Positions 45,901 to 58,281 of a stretch of DNA of 64,000 nt are shown in pieces (the stretch's first letter is position 1; each line of letters starts with the position of its first letter). Origin of the DNA: Beta vulgaris subsp. vulgaris (lineage: Eukaryota; Streptophyta; Magnoliopsida; Caryophyllales; Amaranthaceae); contig NC_079205.1 in assembly GCF_026745355.1 (NCBI RefSeq), positions 7,535,056 to 7,599,055 of the forward strand, written 5' to 3'. Below the pieces are notes generated by a model. That model did no database searches. It was not told the DNA's origin and saw only the letters and a program-made list of their open reading frames with translations. Both the position numbers and the translations under genes were made by a program.

Positions 45901-47608
45901 GCACACTAATATTAACGTGAACAAGTATAAGCCAACTCTTGAGCAGCTTGGTGTCCATAAAAAGTATTTTAAATGACCTTTATTTTTTTACTATTTTAAA
46001 ATTTAATGTTAATATATACTATGACTTTTGTAAATGTTTTTATAACTTGAAGTACGTATTGGGTGCATTTGAATACAGTCATCTCATATTGGATGTCCTA
46101 GTGCAAAGTTTGTGGTATTATTATTTCTCCGAGATTTAAGGATTTCCACATAAATCTTGTTTGTTATTTCTTTCTTATTTTCATATTTTCCATTTATTGA
46201 TTTCCGCACCATTATATTTCCATTGCAAGATTTGTTAGCTCCTATAATGTTTATTTCCACTCCATTGTTATTTCACATTGGGTAAGAAAAATGCTACGAA
46301 AGTAAATTTCCGGATTTGGTGCGCTAATTTAATTTTGTGACACTTATAAGCACCACCATCTGATTCATCTAATTAAGGTGTCGCTTCTCCTTCAAGGTTG
46401 ATCATTGTATATAATATTATGATTTATCTAATTATGAAGTTTTGCCTCCGTTCATTGATTATAAGCACAATTTGGACAAAATGAAGAGATATGTTGCTGA
46501 TTTGGCAATCTTTTGGCGTTTCAACTTGGTAACGCTTAATGTGCCTTAAAGATAAAAGGGGAAGAAGGTTTAATCATACCCGTTTGAAGATGTGACGGTA
46601 GAAACCCCACCATGTCCGTGGGGCTGCGTATTCGTTGATATAGTCTTGGTCTTAATACTACAACTTCTTCTAATCACTCCTCGTGTGCCCAACAGGATTA
46701 CTGTCCCACTTTGCTCCTCATCCCTCCCTTTTCTACTCATCAAAAACTGTGGTTTGCATGAGGTTTCAACATTTTTTGTCACCTAATGCACCTCATGCCT
46801 ACCAAAAGATGACATCACCTCTGCTCTCTTTCCCTTCTTTTTGTTTCTAAAAAAAAAAAAATATGACGTTACTCTAACGTTTAGGTAATACTCTAAATTA
46901 ATCCTCACGTTTTCACGACTATGTGCCTATCTTAGAACACAATTAATGGTTGCCCTATAATTTATGATCATCAATTATTTTATTACTTTCTCGCTCTTTC
47001 ACATACCCCACCATTTTTTCTCTCTCCTCGATTTCCTTCTCTGCTCCTCTTATTCTTGGTCCATCATGAAGAGCTGAGCATCAATTTTTTGGCCAAATTT
47101 TTTTTCTTTCCTAATAAACTAATAATACTTTTATATTCTCTCTCCTCATAATCCACAAGGAGGGCAACGACTGGGAGTACTCTTAGGTGATCTTAAACTT
47201 GTAAAATGTCATTGAATCTAACATAAGAGCTAAAGTAAGTATTTTGATATTTTCGAAGTACAGTGAAACAATTTTAACCTAACTATTTCTTTATATTTAA
47301 AAAAAAAATCTCTTCCTCTCTCCCTTTTCTCTCCTATGTCGTCCAAAAGCTCTCAAGCTTCAAAGTTCAATCGTGCCATTCGAAGATTTATTCTTGAGAT
47401 CCAACTTGTCTTCTAAGTGTTATTATTGTAAAACTCATCCACTAACTACGTGCTTAACCAAAAAAAACTCTCAAACGTGTGTAATTAATTAATAAATTAT
47501 TTTTTAGGTTCGGACTACGTTCCAAATACCTATATTTTTCATTTATTAATATTTTACTTTAAAATGATTACACCAATTATCACTCGACTTAGTGGTTAAA
47601 TGATGCAG
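45901..47608. other. Intergenic, unassigned
   Basis: AT-rich. No conserved frame. 47578-47608 contains cgacttagtggttaaatg, a possible tRNA-like A box, cut by the gypsy element. Confidence 0.4.
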
Positions 47609-48010
47609 TCATAATTAATGGAAGAAAAGCAAGTGCAGTTCCTAATACGAACAAACAGATTTACAAGTTATCAATCTATCGAAACACTGAAATCCACTAG
47701 AAAAGATTTAAACTCTCAAATGTTATTATTTGAAGAAAAGCAGAATTCATTTAAATAATCTAAGCAAAATCCTAATACGAAAGTTAGGCAAAAATAAGAT
47801 CCAAAAATTATTAAAATGTTGTTTGTGGGCCCTAAAGGGATTCAAATAGCTTAAAAAGCTTGTAGATCACAGCATAGCAGTTGGCTGGACTCGTTGATCC
47901 GTTTTCCTTTCCGAAAAGGTATTCCGACACCGTGAGCCTGACTAGTAGAAGTCACTTCAGGCTTTTTCGACGATGAGTTTCTTCGTTATACCGTGCAGCT
48001 AACCTCCCTA
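47609..48010 (-). repeat. 3' LTR of the gypsy element
   Basis: Shares with 50411-50840 the phrases cctaatac(g/a)aacaaacaga, aaaagc(t/c)tgtagatcaca and caggctttttcgacgatg in order. Confidence 0.8.
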
Positions 48011-48270
48011 TGCCAGTCTCCTCCACCTCTGAAGAACTTGAACTCAAGTGCGTATCTTAAAAAAAGAAGCTCATCTGCATAATACTCGTGAATGTCAGCA
48101 ACACTAAAAATGTTGGATATGTTCATGTCATCTGGAAGAGTTACCACATAAGCATTGTCATTTATCTTCCTAGTCACCTTGAACAGAGCATATCTTCCAC
48201 CCATCTCCAGGGCTAATTCTGATTTGATGGTACCCACTACACATATATATCTTCGAAAACACCTTAGAAC
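47986..48270 (-). pseudogene. Gypsy integrase C-terminal end
   Basis: The frame reads [20 protein letters not shown] then PDDMNISNIFSVADIHEYYA, the region after the gypsy integrase core ('gPf.Vl.kindNAY.l.LP....s..FNVaDl..y'). It is joined directly to the RT frame at about 48215, so the integrase catalytic core is absent. Confidence 0.78.
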
Positions 48271-48560
48271 CCGACAACTCATCAAGTATGTCTTCCAGTC
48301 GAGGAATTGGAAAGTGATACTTGATAGTTATTTTATTAATGACCCTGCTATCAACACACATCCTCGACTGATTTCCTTTCTTAGAGACTAGAAAGACTGG
48401 CACTGCACAAGGACTCATGCTCTCACGATGAAACCCTTTCTTCAGCAAATCCTCAATCCGCCCCGTTAAGCTCTCATTCTCCTTAGGACTCATACGATAA
48501 TAAGGTAGGTTTGGTAAGCTACAACCAAGAATCAAGTCAATCTGGTGTTGTATATCTCAC
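48215..48560 (-). pseudogene. Gypsy reverse transcriptase, N-terminal part
   Basis: Contains [20 protein letters not shown], then the palm lead-in [40 protein letters not shown] and [11 protein letters not shown]. These are the first conserved blocks of Ty3/gypsy RT; the YxDD box is missing because the sequence jumps to integrase after PGDGWK. Confidence 0.85.
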
Positions 48561-48699
48561 ATAGGAGGCAAGTCATTGGGTAATTCATCAGCAATTAGTT
48601 ATTCTTTGAAATCCTCTAGGATTTCCGACACTTTTTATGGAATTGAGGTATATACCTTCTCAGCTCTCAAAAACCCTTTAATTACCACTGGACATAAAT

Positions 48700-49120
48700 A
48701 ATCATTTTCTTTCATGGCATTGTCAAGCTCGTTGTCATTGTAAGTCATTACTAAGAAACTAGATTTCTTCCCCCAGGATTCTTGTCAAAATGCAAAACAG
48801 AAGCCATTGCAATTTTGTGTACCCCAAGTAAACATCATCAAATTATCCCTTCCCCGATAAGTAACATCATTATCAAACTGCCAAGGTCTACCAAGTAAAA
48901 TATGACAAACATCCATATCAAGAACATCACAAAATACCTCTTCCTTGTAGTGGTTTCCTATGAAGATGGGAACTTTGCAAGTCGACTCGAACTTGGGATC
49001 CCTTGCTTACCCAACTAAGGGTGTATGGCTTGTCATGTGGTTCTGTGGGAAACTTCAAGTAGTCTACTAATTTCCGCGACACTAGATTCTCTGTACTTCC
49101 ATTCTTCACGATCAGATTAC
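48700..49120 (-). pseudogene. Gypsy protease/linker region
   Basis: The frame NGSTENLVSRKLVDYLKFPT then YTLSWVSKGSQVRV matches the protease-like region of gypsy elements ('sgS..NlIs..l...L.L....hp.pY.l.Wl..g...'). Downstream minus-strand sequence retains DVCHILLGRPWQ(F)D-like words. Stops and shifts are frequent. Confidence 0.65.
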
Positions 49121-49130
49121 AGACTTTGTT

Positions 49131-49983
49131 CTAGATTGAGAAGTGAGTCTTGAACAAATTTTTGCGTTGCCCCTTATCTTTGGATGTCAACAGGACCCTC
49201 TGCAACAAAAAGTTAACTCTTTCATCAGATTCCTCCTCTGTGAACTCCACATCTGCATACTCATCATTCTCGCCTTCAAGCTCCTCTCCATCCCCTTCTA
49301 AGACAACATGTACTCTCCGGATAAGACACACATTGGATATGTGACCTTTGCCATTACATCGATAGCTTGTGTCCCTCGCTAGGTTTGACATAGGGGTTGC
49401 TTTACTTCTGGATAGGTGTCTTACCCTACTGCGCCTTACTAGAACCTCCATTATTTGTAGGGTTGAGATCCTTAGCTACTGCAATCATCTCCTTGTCACC
49501 CTCAGAATCCAAGTTACTTTGGGGGTGAGTATCTTCTAAAAGATGAGAAATTTTGAGGGGATATCTCTATTAATTTTGCCTTCAATGCCAAGTTGGATGC
49601 CTTTGCAACAGTCCACACAGCATGCAAACCCATCTTCGCTTGCGAAAAAACTCTATCTTCAACTCACTAATGTATCGAGCTACTTTCTAGCTCTCAAACT
49701 CTCCCAAATCATTGCGCTTAGAAAAACGCAAAAACTTTGCTATATATTTTGTCACAGTCCCCTTTCCTTGAACACACTTGATATACATCTTGTACAAAAT
49801 ATGCTTATAATCTTCTGGCAAAAATCGCTCCAACATCAACTGTTTCATCCTCCGCCAGGTCTTAACTGACCCATGCCTTTGTATTTGCCTCTGTACCACC
49901 AACTTATTCCACCACATAGCGGCATTACTTTTCAACCTAATCAGCACTATTTTAACTTGCTTCTTCTCAGGAACTTCCATCAC
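49131..49983 (-). pseudogene. Gypsy gag with zinc knuckle
   Basis: 49983-49687 encodes the Retrotrans_gag block: VKIVLIRLKSNAAMWWNKLV, then WRRMKQLMLERFLPEDY and a typical YIAKFLRFSKRNDL. Further on (49451-49131) the remnant YRCNGKGHISNVC is a CCHC knuckle (Cx2/3-G-H-x4-C), followed by an acidic stretch (EGDGEELEGENDEYADVE). Gag forms the particle and binds RNA. Confidence 0.82.
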
Positions 49984-50388
49984 TTCGAAAAATCTATCAA
50001 CATCAAGCTGTCAATCTACGAACTCTGTCACCCCATAGTTGTATAAAACAAGGGAATATTAGCCTTCACTCCATAATCATGCTTATGGTAATGATTACCT
50101 TCATCACTCCTTTCCTCTTCGAAGGGCTCTTCTTCCTCAAAACTCAAACTATCGGCAATAATAGTTCATTTGCATCTACCTCGTAAAACCTTATTCGATT
50201 CTCCTCTCGTATCTCCTTGCTGATTCATATTATTCTGCATATTTTTCATCTGTATAGTCAATGATATCATATGATCGGTCAAAGCCGCAAGGGTCGTGGT
50301 AAAAGTCATGGTAACTCCTTCGAGATCTACTTCAATCACTGGTTCTCTCCTGGTTGTTCAAGATACAAAAAGAAACATGAGAAAGCCT

Positions 50389-50400
50389 GCTCTGATACCA
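50389..50400 (-). other. Primer-binding site of the gypsy element (tRNA-iMet)
   Basis: gctctgatacca on the plus strand, i.e. the exact iMet primer site on the minus strand, about 10 bp inside the 5' LTR limit. Confidence 0.85.
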
Positions 50401-50410
50401 CCTGACCTAG

Positions 50411-50840
50411 TTGTAATCAATGGAGGAAAAGCAAGCACAATTCCTAATACAAACAAACAGATTTACAAGCAATAAATATATCAAAACTCCAGAATCCACC
50501 AAAAAAGAGTTAAACTCTCAAATATTATTAGTATAAGAAAAGTCATCTTCTAATGAAAGCTAAAAAAATTTAAATAGTATAAACAAAACCCTAATACAAA
50601 AATTAGACAAAAACAAATCTGAGAATTATTAAAATGTAGCTTTCGGGACCTAAACGAACTTAGATGCCTTAAAAAGCCTGTAGATCACAATATAGTGGTG
50701 TGTTTGACACGTTGGTCCGTTTTTCTTTTCAAAAAGGTATTTTATTAAGCATTATGACATCAGGAGCCTAACTAGTAGAAATCATTTCAGGCTTTTTCGA
50801 CGATGGACTTTTTCGTTGAATAATGCAGCTTACCTCCCTA
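50411..50840 (-). repeat. 5' LTR of the gypsy element
   Basis: Partner of 47609-48010, diverged. Adjoins the primer site. Confidence 0.8.
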
Positions 50841-53293
50841 CTTTAGTATATAAGTTTGAAGTCATGGGTTCAACTATTATACAATGCATTTATTAATTTT
50901 TTTAGTATGTGAATTATATATATGGAGTAAAACAACCTAAGAGAATACTCCAACTTAATGGCCGGAGAAAGCGGATAACCGCCACTTTACAAAATGCTTT
51001 ACATGAAATATAAGGGATTTTATGGACATAAGAATTATTAAAAAGTTATTAGTTCAACAATTACTACTAAGGCTCTATTCTTTTGGGCTGAACTGAACTG
51101 AAATGAGTTGAATTGATAATGGCCTAATTTCATCAACGTCGTTTTCATATATTTAAAAAATGCAAAACACAGCCCATTTGATGTTTCAAACCGAGAAGGT
51201 CTTGGCTAAGGCCCAAGGTGAGAAGGAGTCTGTGAAGAAAGCCAAGAATGATCTTTTAGTTGAGGTGAATATCCTCGGAGTCGGCTCCGGAGCTGGGGAG
51301 ACTAACATATCCCTCCGTTCTTCGGATTTTCGTCCTCGGGGAAGTTCAGGCTATACCCCACGATCTCCCTCTCCAGCCCGGGCATGTGTGTGCATTATAT
51401 TGAATTTTAAATATCATATATCGTTTATAGTCATGACCATGGTTATAGATGCATCTTCATGTGTGGATTTCCGGAATATGATTTTGTTCTGTGATTGGAA
51501 GTGTTCGAAAATATTTGTATTTCTTGGAATATGATTTAAGTATGATAATGAGGAAATGATTTCTTAATTGTTTTAGTTGGCTTAACTTATGAACTGAAAT
51601 GAAAAGTGGGCAAGGTACATGTGGAGAGATATGATCGAGATATAAGTTTAGTTAAGACCAGAAAACGTCGAATATCATGTTATGTTATGTTATGTTATAA
51701 GCCTGTACTTTCTAGCATTTTGTGTTAAGTGATTAAGCTATGATAGAAATATATTTTTAAATAATGAATTTCCAAGTTTGTTTTGTATATGAAAACGTTT
51801 ACGAACCAAAATAGTTTTGATGGGCTAAAGTTGAAGTTACCGAGCTTTTTGCTCATTTTAGTTTTGTTTTTGTTTTGTATTTTTCACCTGTAATTTGCAG
51901 GTGTATGTCGGAGGCTAGCTCAATGTGGAGCGAAATAAAGAGTTGGTTATGAAGTTGTAATTAGATTAATGATTCAGATGATGTATCTAGAAGTATTCAA
52001 GTATTTATTTAGTATAAAATATTCTTTGTTTGGGATCAAGTAATGTAATCTAAAATATGATATTTGGTTTCAAGTTATTTTGTTGTGGGCCCTGACCCAC
52101 AAGTTTAGGATCGTATAAAAATAATTTTGTTCCGCTGCAAGATTAAATATAATTCGAGGTTTATTAAGTGCAAATCGAGATTTGTGAATGTTAAATATAA
52201 TATGATGTTAAGTTATTTTGTTGTGAATGTTAAGGAGGATCTATTTGTGTGGGGGTGTGGGGTGGGTAAAGTAGGAGAGGGAAATGACTTAATAAAAAGA
52301 GGTTAAAGTAAGAGAGAGAAAGGGAGTAAAATTTAATTAATAATGTAATGGTGTACCATATGATAGGGACATGAGAGGGTAAAAAGGGAAAAAAATTCCA
52401 AATAAGGAATAAAGTAAAAGAGGGAAGATCTTTTAAAAACGCACTTAAACGAAAAGAGGGAAGATCTATAGGAAACGGATGGAGTATATGATGAAGTGCA
52501 AAAGAACTTATGTGTGAGTTGGACTCAAATAAGAAAGGCCCAAAGTCTTTCTAACCTACCTCAATATATATACTCCACTTGACACCATAATAAAGCTAAC
52601 TTCTCTAACAAGATAAACATATTCATTTTGCAATTCTTTCCATCTCACTTGCTTACTTAGCTCACACGTCTGACTTAATCATCGAAGAGGGTTCGCCTCG
52701 AAACTCTCCGGGTTAGTCTTCTTGTTTTGTAGGTGATTATCCATTTGGATATTCGGACCAACAATAATTAGCACACATTGAATTATTAGGGCACACTTGT
52801 TAATCACACCTCATATTGCTTGTTTTTTGTTGAAACAGTACCCAACTATTTATGGTAATTACAAATAACTTAAGAGCACTGAGATAATTCTATGTTAAAG
52901 AAAAATAAAGAAAAACTCTTGTTTATGTAATAGTTATTTAATAATTGTGGGAAGCTGTGAGCAAATAAAGCAATAAAGTTAGTAAAATTTTCTTTACTAT
53001 ATTTTCTCTATTTTTTAATGGAGTAATATTTTTTCAGTCGAGACAAGTATCAAAATGAGGAGAAAGAATATCAAACGTAGAATACAATTTGATGAAGTTG
53101 CAAAAAATTGATTTAAGATTTATTTAGTAAATAATAAAACTAACAAGTACTTCATACTTCATGCCTCATCCGTTTCATAATTCATACAACTCTAATATCA
53201 AACTTTGACAATCTTGACCGTGAATATTACTATAATATAGGCTATTCATGAATTTCAATAATATGTAATTGTAAAATATTAAAATTTTAATAA
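50841..53293. other. Intergenic with fragments of repeats
   Basis: 51068-51125 carries one end of the 'ggctctattctttt' MITE family. 51160-51534 is a 124-codon frame (AQGEKESVKKAKNDLLVEVN) that I do not recognise. 51830-51900 has a cgagctttttgctca hairpin typical of some LTRs. 52200-52500 ends in aaacggatggagta, a Stowaway-type end. 52490-52772 (to cggaccaacaa) reads like an LTR remnant of a gypsy element. None can be delimited. Confidence 0.35.
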
Positions 53294-53302
53294 TTTTTAC
53301 TA

Positions 53303-53657
53303 GGAAAAATTGACAATAGAGGTCTGAACTTTGGGTGATAATTTTTAAAAGGTCTGAACTATTGATTAACCTGTGTAGGTCCCAACTTTAGGGGGTCTTA
53401 ACTTTTAGCAGGCCTCGACGACTTAAAACTGTAGATTTTTTTTTTAAAATCTCACCTAGTTCCTACATCCCTCCCTCAATTAACCCTTCTGATGTGACCC
53501 AAGTTTTACAAGTGATGACCTATTATGCCAATTTTAAGTCACTATGGCCCGCTAAAAGTTAAGACCCCCTAAAGTTGGGACCTACACAGGTTAATCAATA
53601 GTTCAAACCTTTTAAAAATTATCACCCAAAGTTCAGACCTCTATTGTCAATTTTTCC
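53303..53657. mobile_element. Palindromic Mutator-like MITE, copy 2 (355 bp)
   Basis: Terminal inverted repeats start ggaaaaattgacaatagagg, and the whole element is nearly palindromic. The flanks 53294-53302 and 53658-53666 are both tttttacta, a perfect 9-bp target duplication. It matches 22755-23094 almost throughout. Confidence 0.92.
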
Positions 53658-53666
53658 TTTTTACTA

Positions 53667-56058
53667 TTATATAATTTGAGATACTAATCATCAAAATAAT
53701 GCACTAATAACCAAATTGCAATGTTGCATGAATATATAAGGGAGTTAGTAATTTTACTGTATTAAAGAAAACATGTTAAATAAATACGACGCGATTCTTT
53801 TGGGCTAAGCCTCTTCTGAGAACTCAACTGAAGTAAAATGAATTGCGTTGAAGTGAAATTGTGAGAAAAAAATAGCTTAACTGACTGAATTGAAGCTGTG
53901 TCAAAGCAACACGGTCGCTATACTAACCATGAACTGAAAATTAATCGAGGACGACGGTTGATCAAAATAGCTAAGGGTAATAGAATATGGAGTAATCCTG
54001 TTGCCCAAAACATTAAAAAAATTGGGAATGTAATGATGATAGAAAGAATAAGAAGTCGCTGTCGGGCTCTGACTCTGAGAGAAAATAATGTAGATGGACT
54101 AACGATCAATCGAGTCCCTTCTTGTCTCCTTCTCTCTTGCGCGCGTGCGCCGTGTGGACCCCACATCATCTCCAAGTCGTTGACTTTTGTCAGATTTCAA
54201 ACACCCGAATTTTCTGATGACCCAAAAAAATATAGGTGCACCCGGTAAAATATTCTAGTTGTAGTTGTAGTTGTAGTAACAAAGTCAGTATATAGTATGA
54301 CTAGTATGTATGGGATTTGGTGACACTACCTCCAAGCCTTGTTTTGTGCCATCTTTTCTTAGCTCTCTGCCGTCTTCTCAATCTGCTTTGCATTTTAATT
54401 TGCAATCCACTCAGTTGGTAAATCATTGTAATTTGCAATTACACTAAAGTAGAGATATGTAATCACTATTTATAGATTATTAAGAATAGAAATCACTCTT
54501 CTGCTTGAGGTAAAAAGAGAATCTATGAATTGATCGATTTGATAATGTACCAATTTTATTGCTCGAAGTACTACAATTACAAAGTATTTATTTCTCTTAG
54601 AAAAATGCATCTTTATAAATAGGTCACATAGATAAAAGTTTAGGTCACAATTAATAAGCTCCTCCGTTTCAGATTGTATGTCCATGAAAAGACCATAAAA
54701 ATTCTTATAGGTTTTCGTTGCTTTTTTGTCTTTATCATGTTGATGTTCTTTATTATATTATTTAGATGTCGTCGACCCATATCCTGTTGTTATGATCGAG
54801 ACCTCAACTTGAAATATTGCTTCACATTCATTTAGAACTGAGAATGGGGTTGAACTATAAAATTGATGACACTATTTCATTCATTTGCCTTTAGTTGCTA
54901 TAATTGTTTCTTTGCCAAGCTGATGATTACCTTGTTACTAATACTTGATGCTAAATATCTATTACTTTAAGGATACATGAGCGTCATCAATTTGAGAGAT
55001 ATGTTTCTTTCTCAACAGAACTTATGCATCTCGTCGCTGATAAATTGAGAACTATTGTTGCACACTATTTTCGAGGATATTTGTAGCTAATATAAGTATT
55101 TTCAAACGAAAGCTAATTAGTTAAAGCTAATATGAACTTCCTACACTTGCTCTATCCTCAAAGATTTGACGACCCACCTACTCATTGACCCCAAGTCTTT
55201 ATTTTTGTTATTTTGTGCCAATTATTGATATGTGATGTTTTAAAATTCTAGGACGAATTCATATATAAAATCAGTTGAGTCTAGTGTTCTTGATTTGTGC
55301 CAACTCTTGCTCTACGATCCTTCAGAATTTTCTCCTGAAGTTAAACAAAAAATCAGTTTATGTTTGAAACTGAATTGATATCTTTTGTTGGTTTTTGATT
55401 TTGTATCCACTTAACTCAATGACATTGAATGTTCGAGGAATATTATATTATGTTGGTGTTCCTTTCCAGCGACAACTTTCTCTTATACTGTTTGATTAGC
55501 ACGTAGTTAAGATCGATCTTAACTTTATGTCACAGACTGGAAAGGTCGATATCGTGTGATTAATTAGTAATTTGATTCTTTAATGCTATGTCGATGGGAC
55601 TGCCTTCATCTCATAGTTCCATCGCCTCCCCATTATTATGACATTGTAAGAAGAAGAGAAATTGATGACATCGAACATCGACACCTTATGCATATGTTGA
55701 CATGGTGACTTCTCCAATAGTGTTTAATTCTTCTCCTCTAAACTCTAGCAACAATATAGATCGCTAGTAAGGTTTTATTTTGATATTGCAAGTGAATGAT
55801 GTCGTAGCACATATGGGTCAAACTAAGGGAGGTGTAAGATGAAACACTAGTTGATTATTGACTATGAAACAGCTACACAATTCAAAATCAAGAAGAGTCT
55901 ATGTAACTAAAAGCTAAGCTGATAACAAAAGATGACAAACTGCAGTTAATATGATAATTAAAATACTAAGATTAAGCAACACTAGTAATATGTATTGATA
56001 AACAACAAAACTCACATTGCAGTTATTCAATTATAGCTTAGATGAAATCGATATTTTA
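53667..56058. other. Intergenic, unassigned
   Basis: 53790-53900 contains a partial 'attcttttgggct' MITE end. 54100-54180 is a short GC-rich patch. The remaining ~1.8 kb shows no conserved frame or element borders. Confidence 0.4.
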
Positions 56059-56061
56059 TTA

Positions 56062-57085
56062 GAGCATGAGCAGTTTTATGGTTTTAGTTGGTCTTAGAAT
56101 GAGAACACCAAGCTTAAATGGGTTTACCATTGTGAAAACATGGTCTAGCTTCTTGGGTTGGTTTGCTGGCAGACTAACGACTCCTCGGATGGCGTGATGT
56201 CCACAAATTACCTTCTGCCACGTGTCATGAAGCTGGGTTACTTTTTTCTTTTTTATTTTTTGATTTTAAGTGTCAAACGACACAGTAGGGCCCAGAAAGG
56301 GGTTTCAATATGCTGATGGTGTGCGTTGTAATTCACATGCTATCAGTGCTTTGCTGATAGGCCAACAGAAAAGGGTCACGTGGCTCCCTAAATTCTGCTG
56401 GAGTTTGCTTTTCCTTTTTTCCATCCAGTGCAATGTAATTTGTAGCTCTTAAAATTTGTAACGTTAATATATAAAAAAATCAGTTTCTAACTATAAAAAA
56501 ACACACCAATGATTATAAAATTAAGCTCAAATTTGATATGTTTTTACCACCCTTCTTGTCAACCTAATTTTCTTTCTAAATTTTCCTACCCAAATTTATT
56601 TATATTCTTCTAATTAAGCCAATATTATATAGAACACAATTTAAGTAACACAACTTATTTAAGTAACTTAAATTAACTAATTAAATAGTGAATTATCAAA
56701 ATGATTAATATCTCACTAATCAAAATATTAATACAACTTATCTAGTCTATATATAAAAAACAATAATTTGACCAATAAAATATTATAAAAAAGCTTTGAA
56801 TGACTAAATACTGAGATGTTTCTTAGTAATGACTACCAATTCTTCGTGTGATTTTTAGTATTCTTTACCTACTTTCGCCTTCATAACACAAGACTTTACT
56901 ACTCAAGCTACGTTATATACGCATCACCAATACATCGCAGGATTCATTACTATCCTACCCATTGTGGAAAAAAGGGATGAGATGGTGGAAAGTTAGTGGC
57001 ATGTGAGGTGGAAAGATGATGACAGAAGAGAAAGTAGAAAAAATGATAATTCTAGCTAAAACTAGGCCACGCATTGCACATGCGC
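56062..57085. mobile_element. PIF/Harbinger-like element, diverged copy (1024 bp)
   Basis: Flanked by tta on both sides (56059-56061 and 57086-57088). Shares with 44075-45048 the internal marks cctcggatggcgtg, tttgtaacgttaat and aagccaatatta in the same order and at similar distances. Its ends (gagcatgagcag and, complement, gcgcatgtgcaatgcg) have drifted. Confidence 0.68.
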
Positions 57086-57088
57086 TTA

Positions 57089-57940
57089 ATACTTAATAAT
57101 AAAGCACAAGTGCAAACCAAAACTAAAGACTTAGTCATTTCTCACACCTAAAGCTGACTTTTATGATAACAAAAGCCCTAACTAATATATAGGTCTCCTA
57201 TTTTCATAGCTTAGAAGCGTTAATAATCAATGACCAACAATTTTCAATTCCAGTACTCACCTATTTTTATGAGAGAATTCAAACTAATGACAAAATATCT
57301 AAATCAAGACCCAACTTTTGTTGATAAACTTAATTAATAAAATAACAATCTAGCAGATATAAACCCTAATTTAAACTCCAAATTTCATTGATAATCTAAA
57401 ACTAGGGCTAAGTATGATGCAACATTGACCACACAAACAATATTATAAAACACTAAGTATATAATTCAATAACATGGGAATTAGAAGAAAATCATCAAAA
57501 TATGACCAACCCATACTAGGGCTCAACTCAATTTTAGACAAAAAAGCTACTCGCAAATCTTGCTAACGGACTCCCCATGCAGTTGGATATGCACTAAATA
57601 TATTTTCTGAAATCGTTAAATCTTGAAATGCATTCCAAAATCATGCGTTAATCGGTATATTATAATTAATGTTTAGATTCATCTAATATTTTCATTATTA
57701 GTTATTTTATCTAATGCCCTAGAGACGCTTGTTAGCTTTTGCCTTTTCGAAAACTAACTAAACTAGAAAACGGGATATCACATAATGTAAATCACAGCCC
57801 GCATCCATCATGATATGCGCTCATCACCGAGAATCGCGCCACGCACCGCGAGTCGAGGTATGCTCTTGGCATTCATCCACGAACTGCTGTTATGTCCGCA
57901 AGTCCTGGCCCTTTGTCAACTCCTTTGCTTCCTTGAACTC
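57089..57940. other. Intergenic, unassigned
   Basis: AT-rich to 57780, then a GC-richer patch (57790-57940) that continues beyond the MITE at 57944-58278. The patch, read on the minus strand, resembles retroelement untranslated sequence, but I cannot name it. Confidence 0.35.
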
Positions 57941-57943
57941 TTA

Positions 57944-58278
57944 CGGCTCGTTTGGTAGTTAGTCATAAATGATGGTAATGGGAATGAATTTATATGTAAA
58001 TTTGTGAGAAATATCATTGTCCATTCCCATGGTAATGCTAATTTATCCTAAAGTGTCCACTTTCCTTCTTGAATTTTCATTCCCATCCAATACCACCTTG
58101 TAGGTGGTAATGAAAATTGCTTCTCCTTGGAGACAAAAACACAAGTTTGTGAGTGAGATTGCTTGCCCATGGAGAAAAAGTACCTCCCCATGGAGATTTT
58201 AGGGGTGCTTCCCTAATAAAATTACACTTAAAATTCATTCCTATTACCGCAATTTATTAACGACTACCAAACGGACCG
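57944..58278. mobile_element. MITE with TTA target duplication (335 bp)
   Basis: Inverted ends cggctcgtttggtagt and the complement of actaccaaacggaccg, followed inward by ggtaatgggaatgaat and its complement. The tta flanks (57941-57943 and 58279-58281) fit a PIF/Harbinger-type element, although a 3-bp match alone is weak support. Confidence 0.75.
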
Positions 58279-58281
58279 TTA

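Larger units (their letters stand above)
47609..50840 (-). mobile_element. Ty3/gypsy retrotransposon, deleted, minus strand
   Basis: LTRs at 50411-50840 (5') and 47609-48010 (3') are similar but diverged (many substitutions and indels), so the insertion is old. An iMet primer site follows the 5' LTR. Order on the minus strand is gag, zinc knuckle, protease region, RT, then end of integrase: gypsy order with most of RT, RNase H and integrase deleted. Outer borders are approximate and no clean target duplication was found. Confidence 0.82.
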
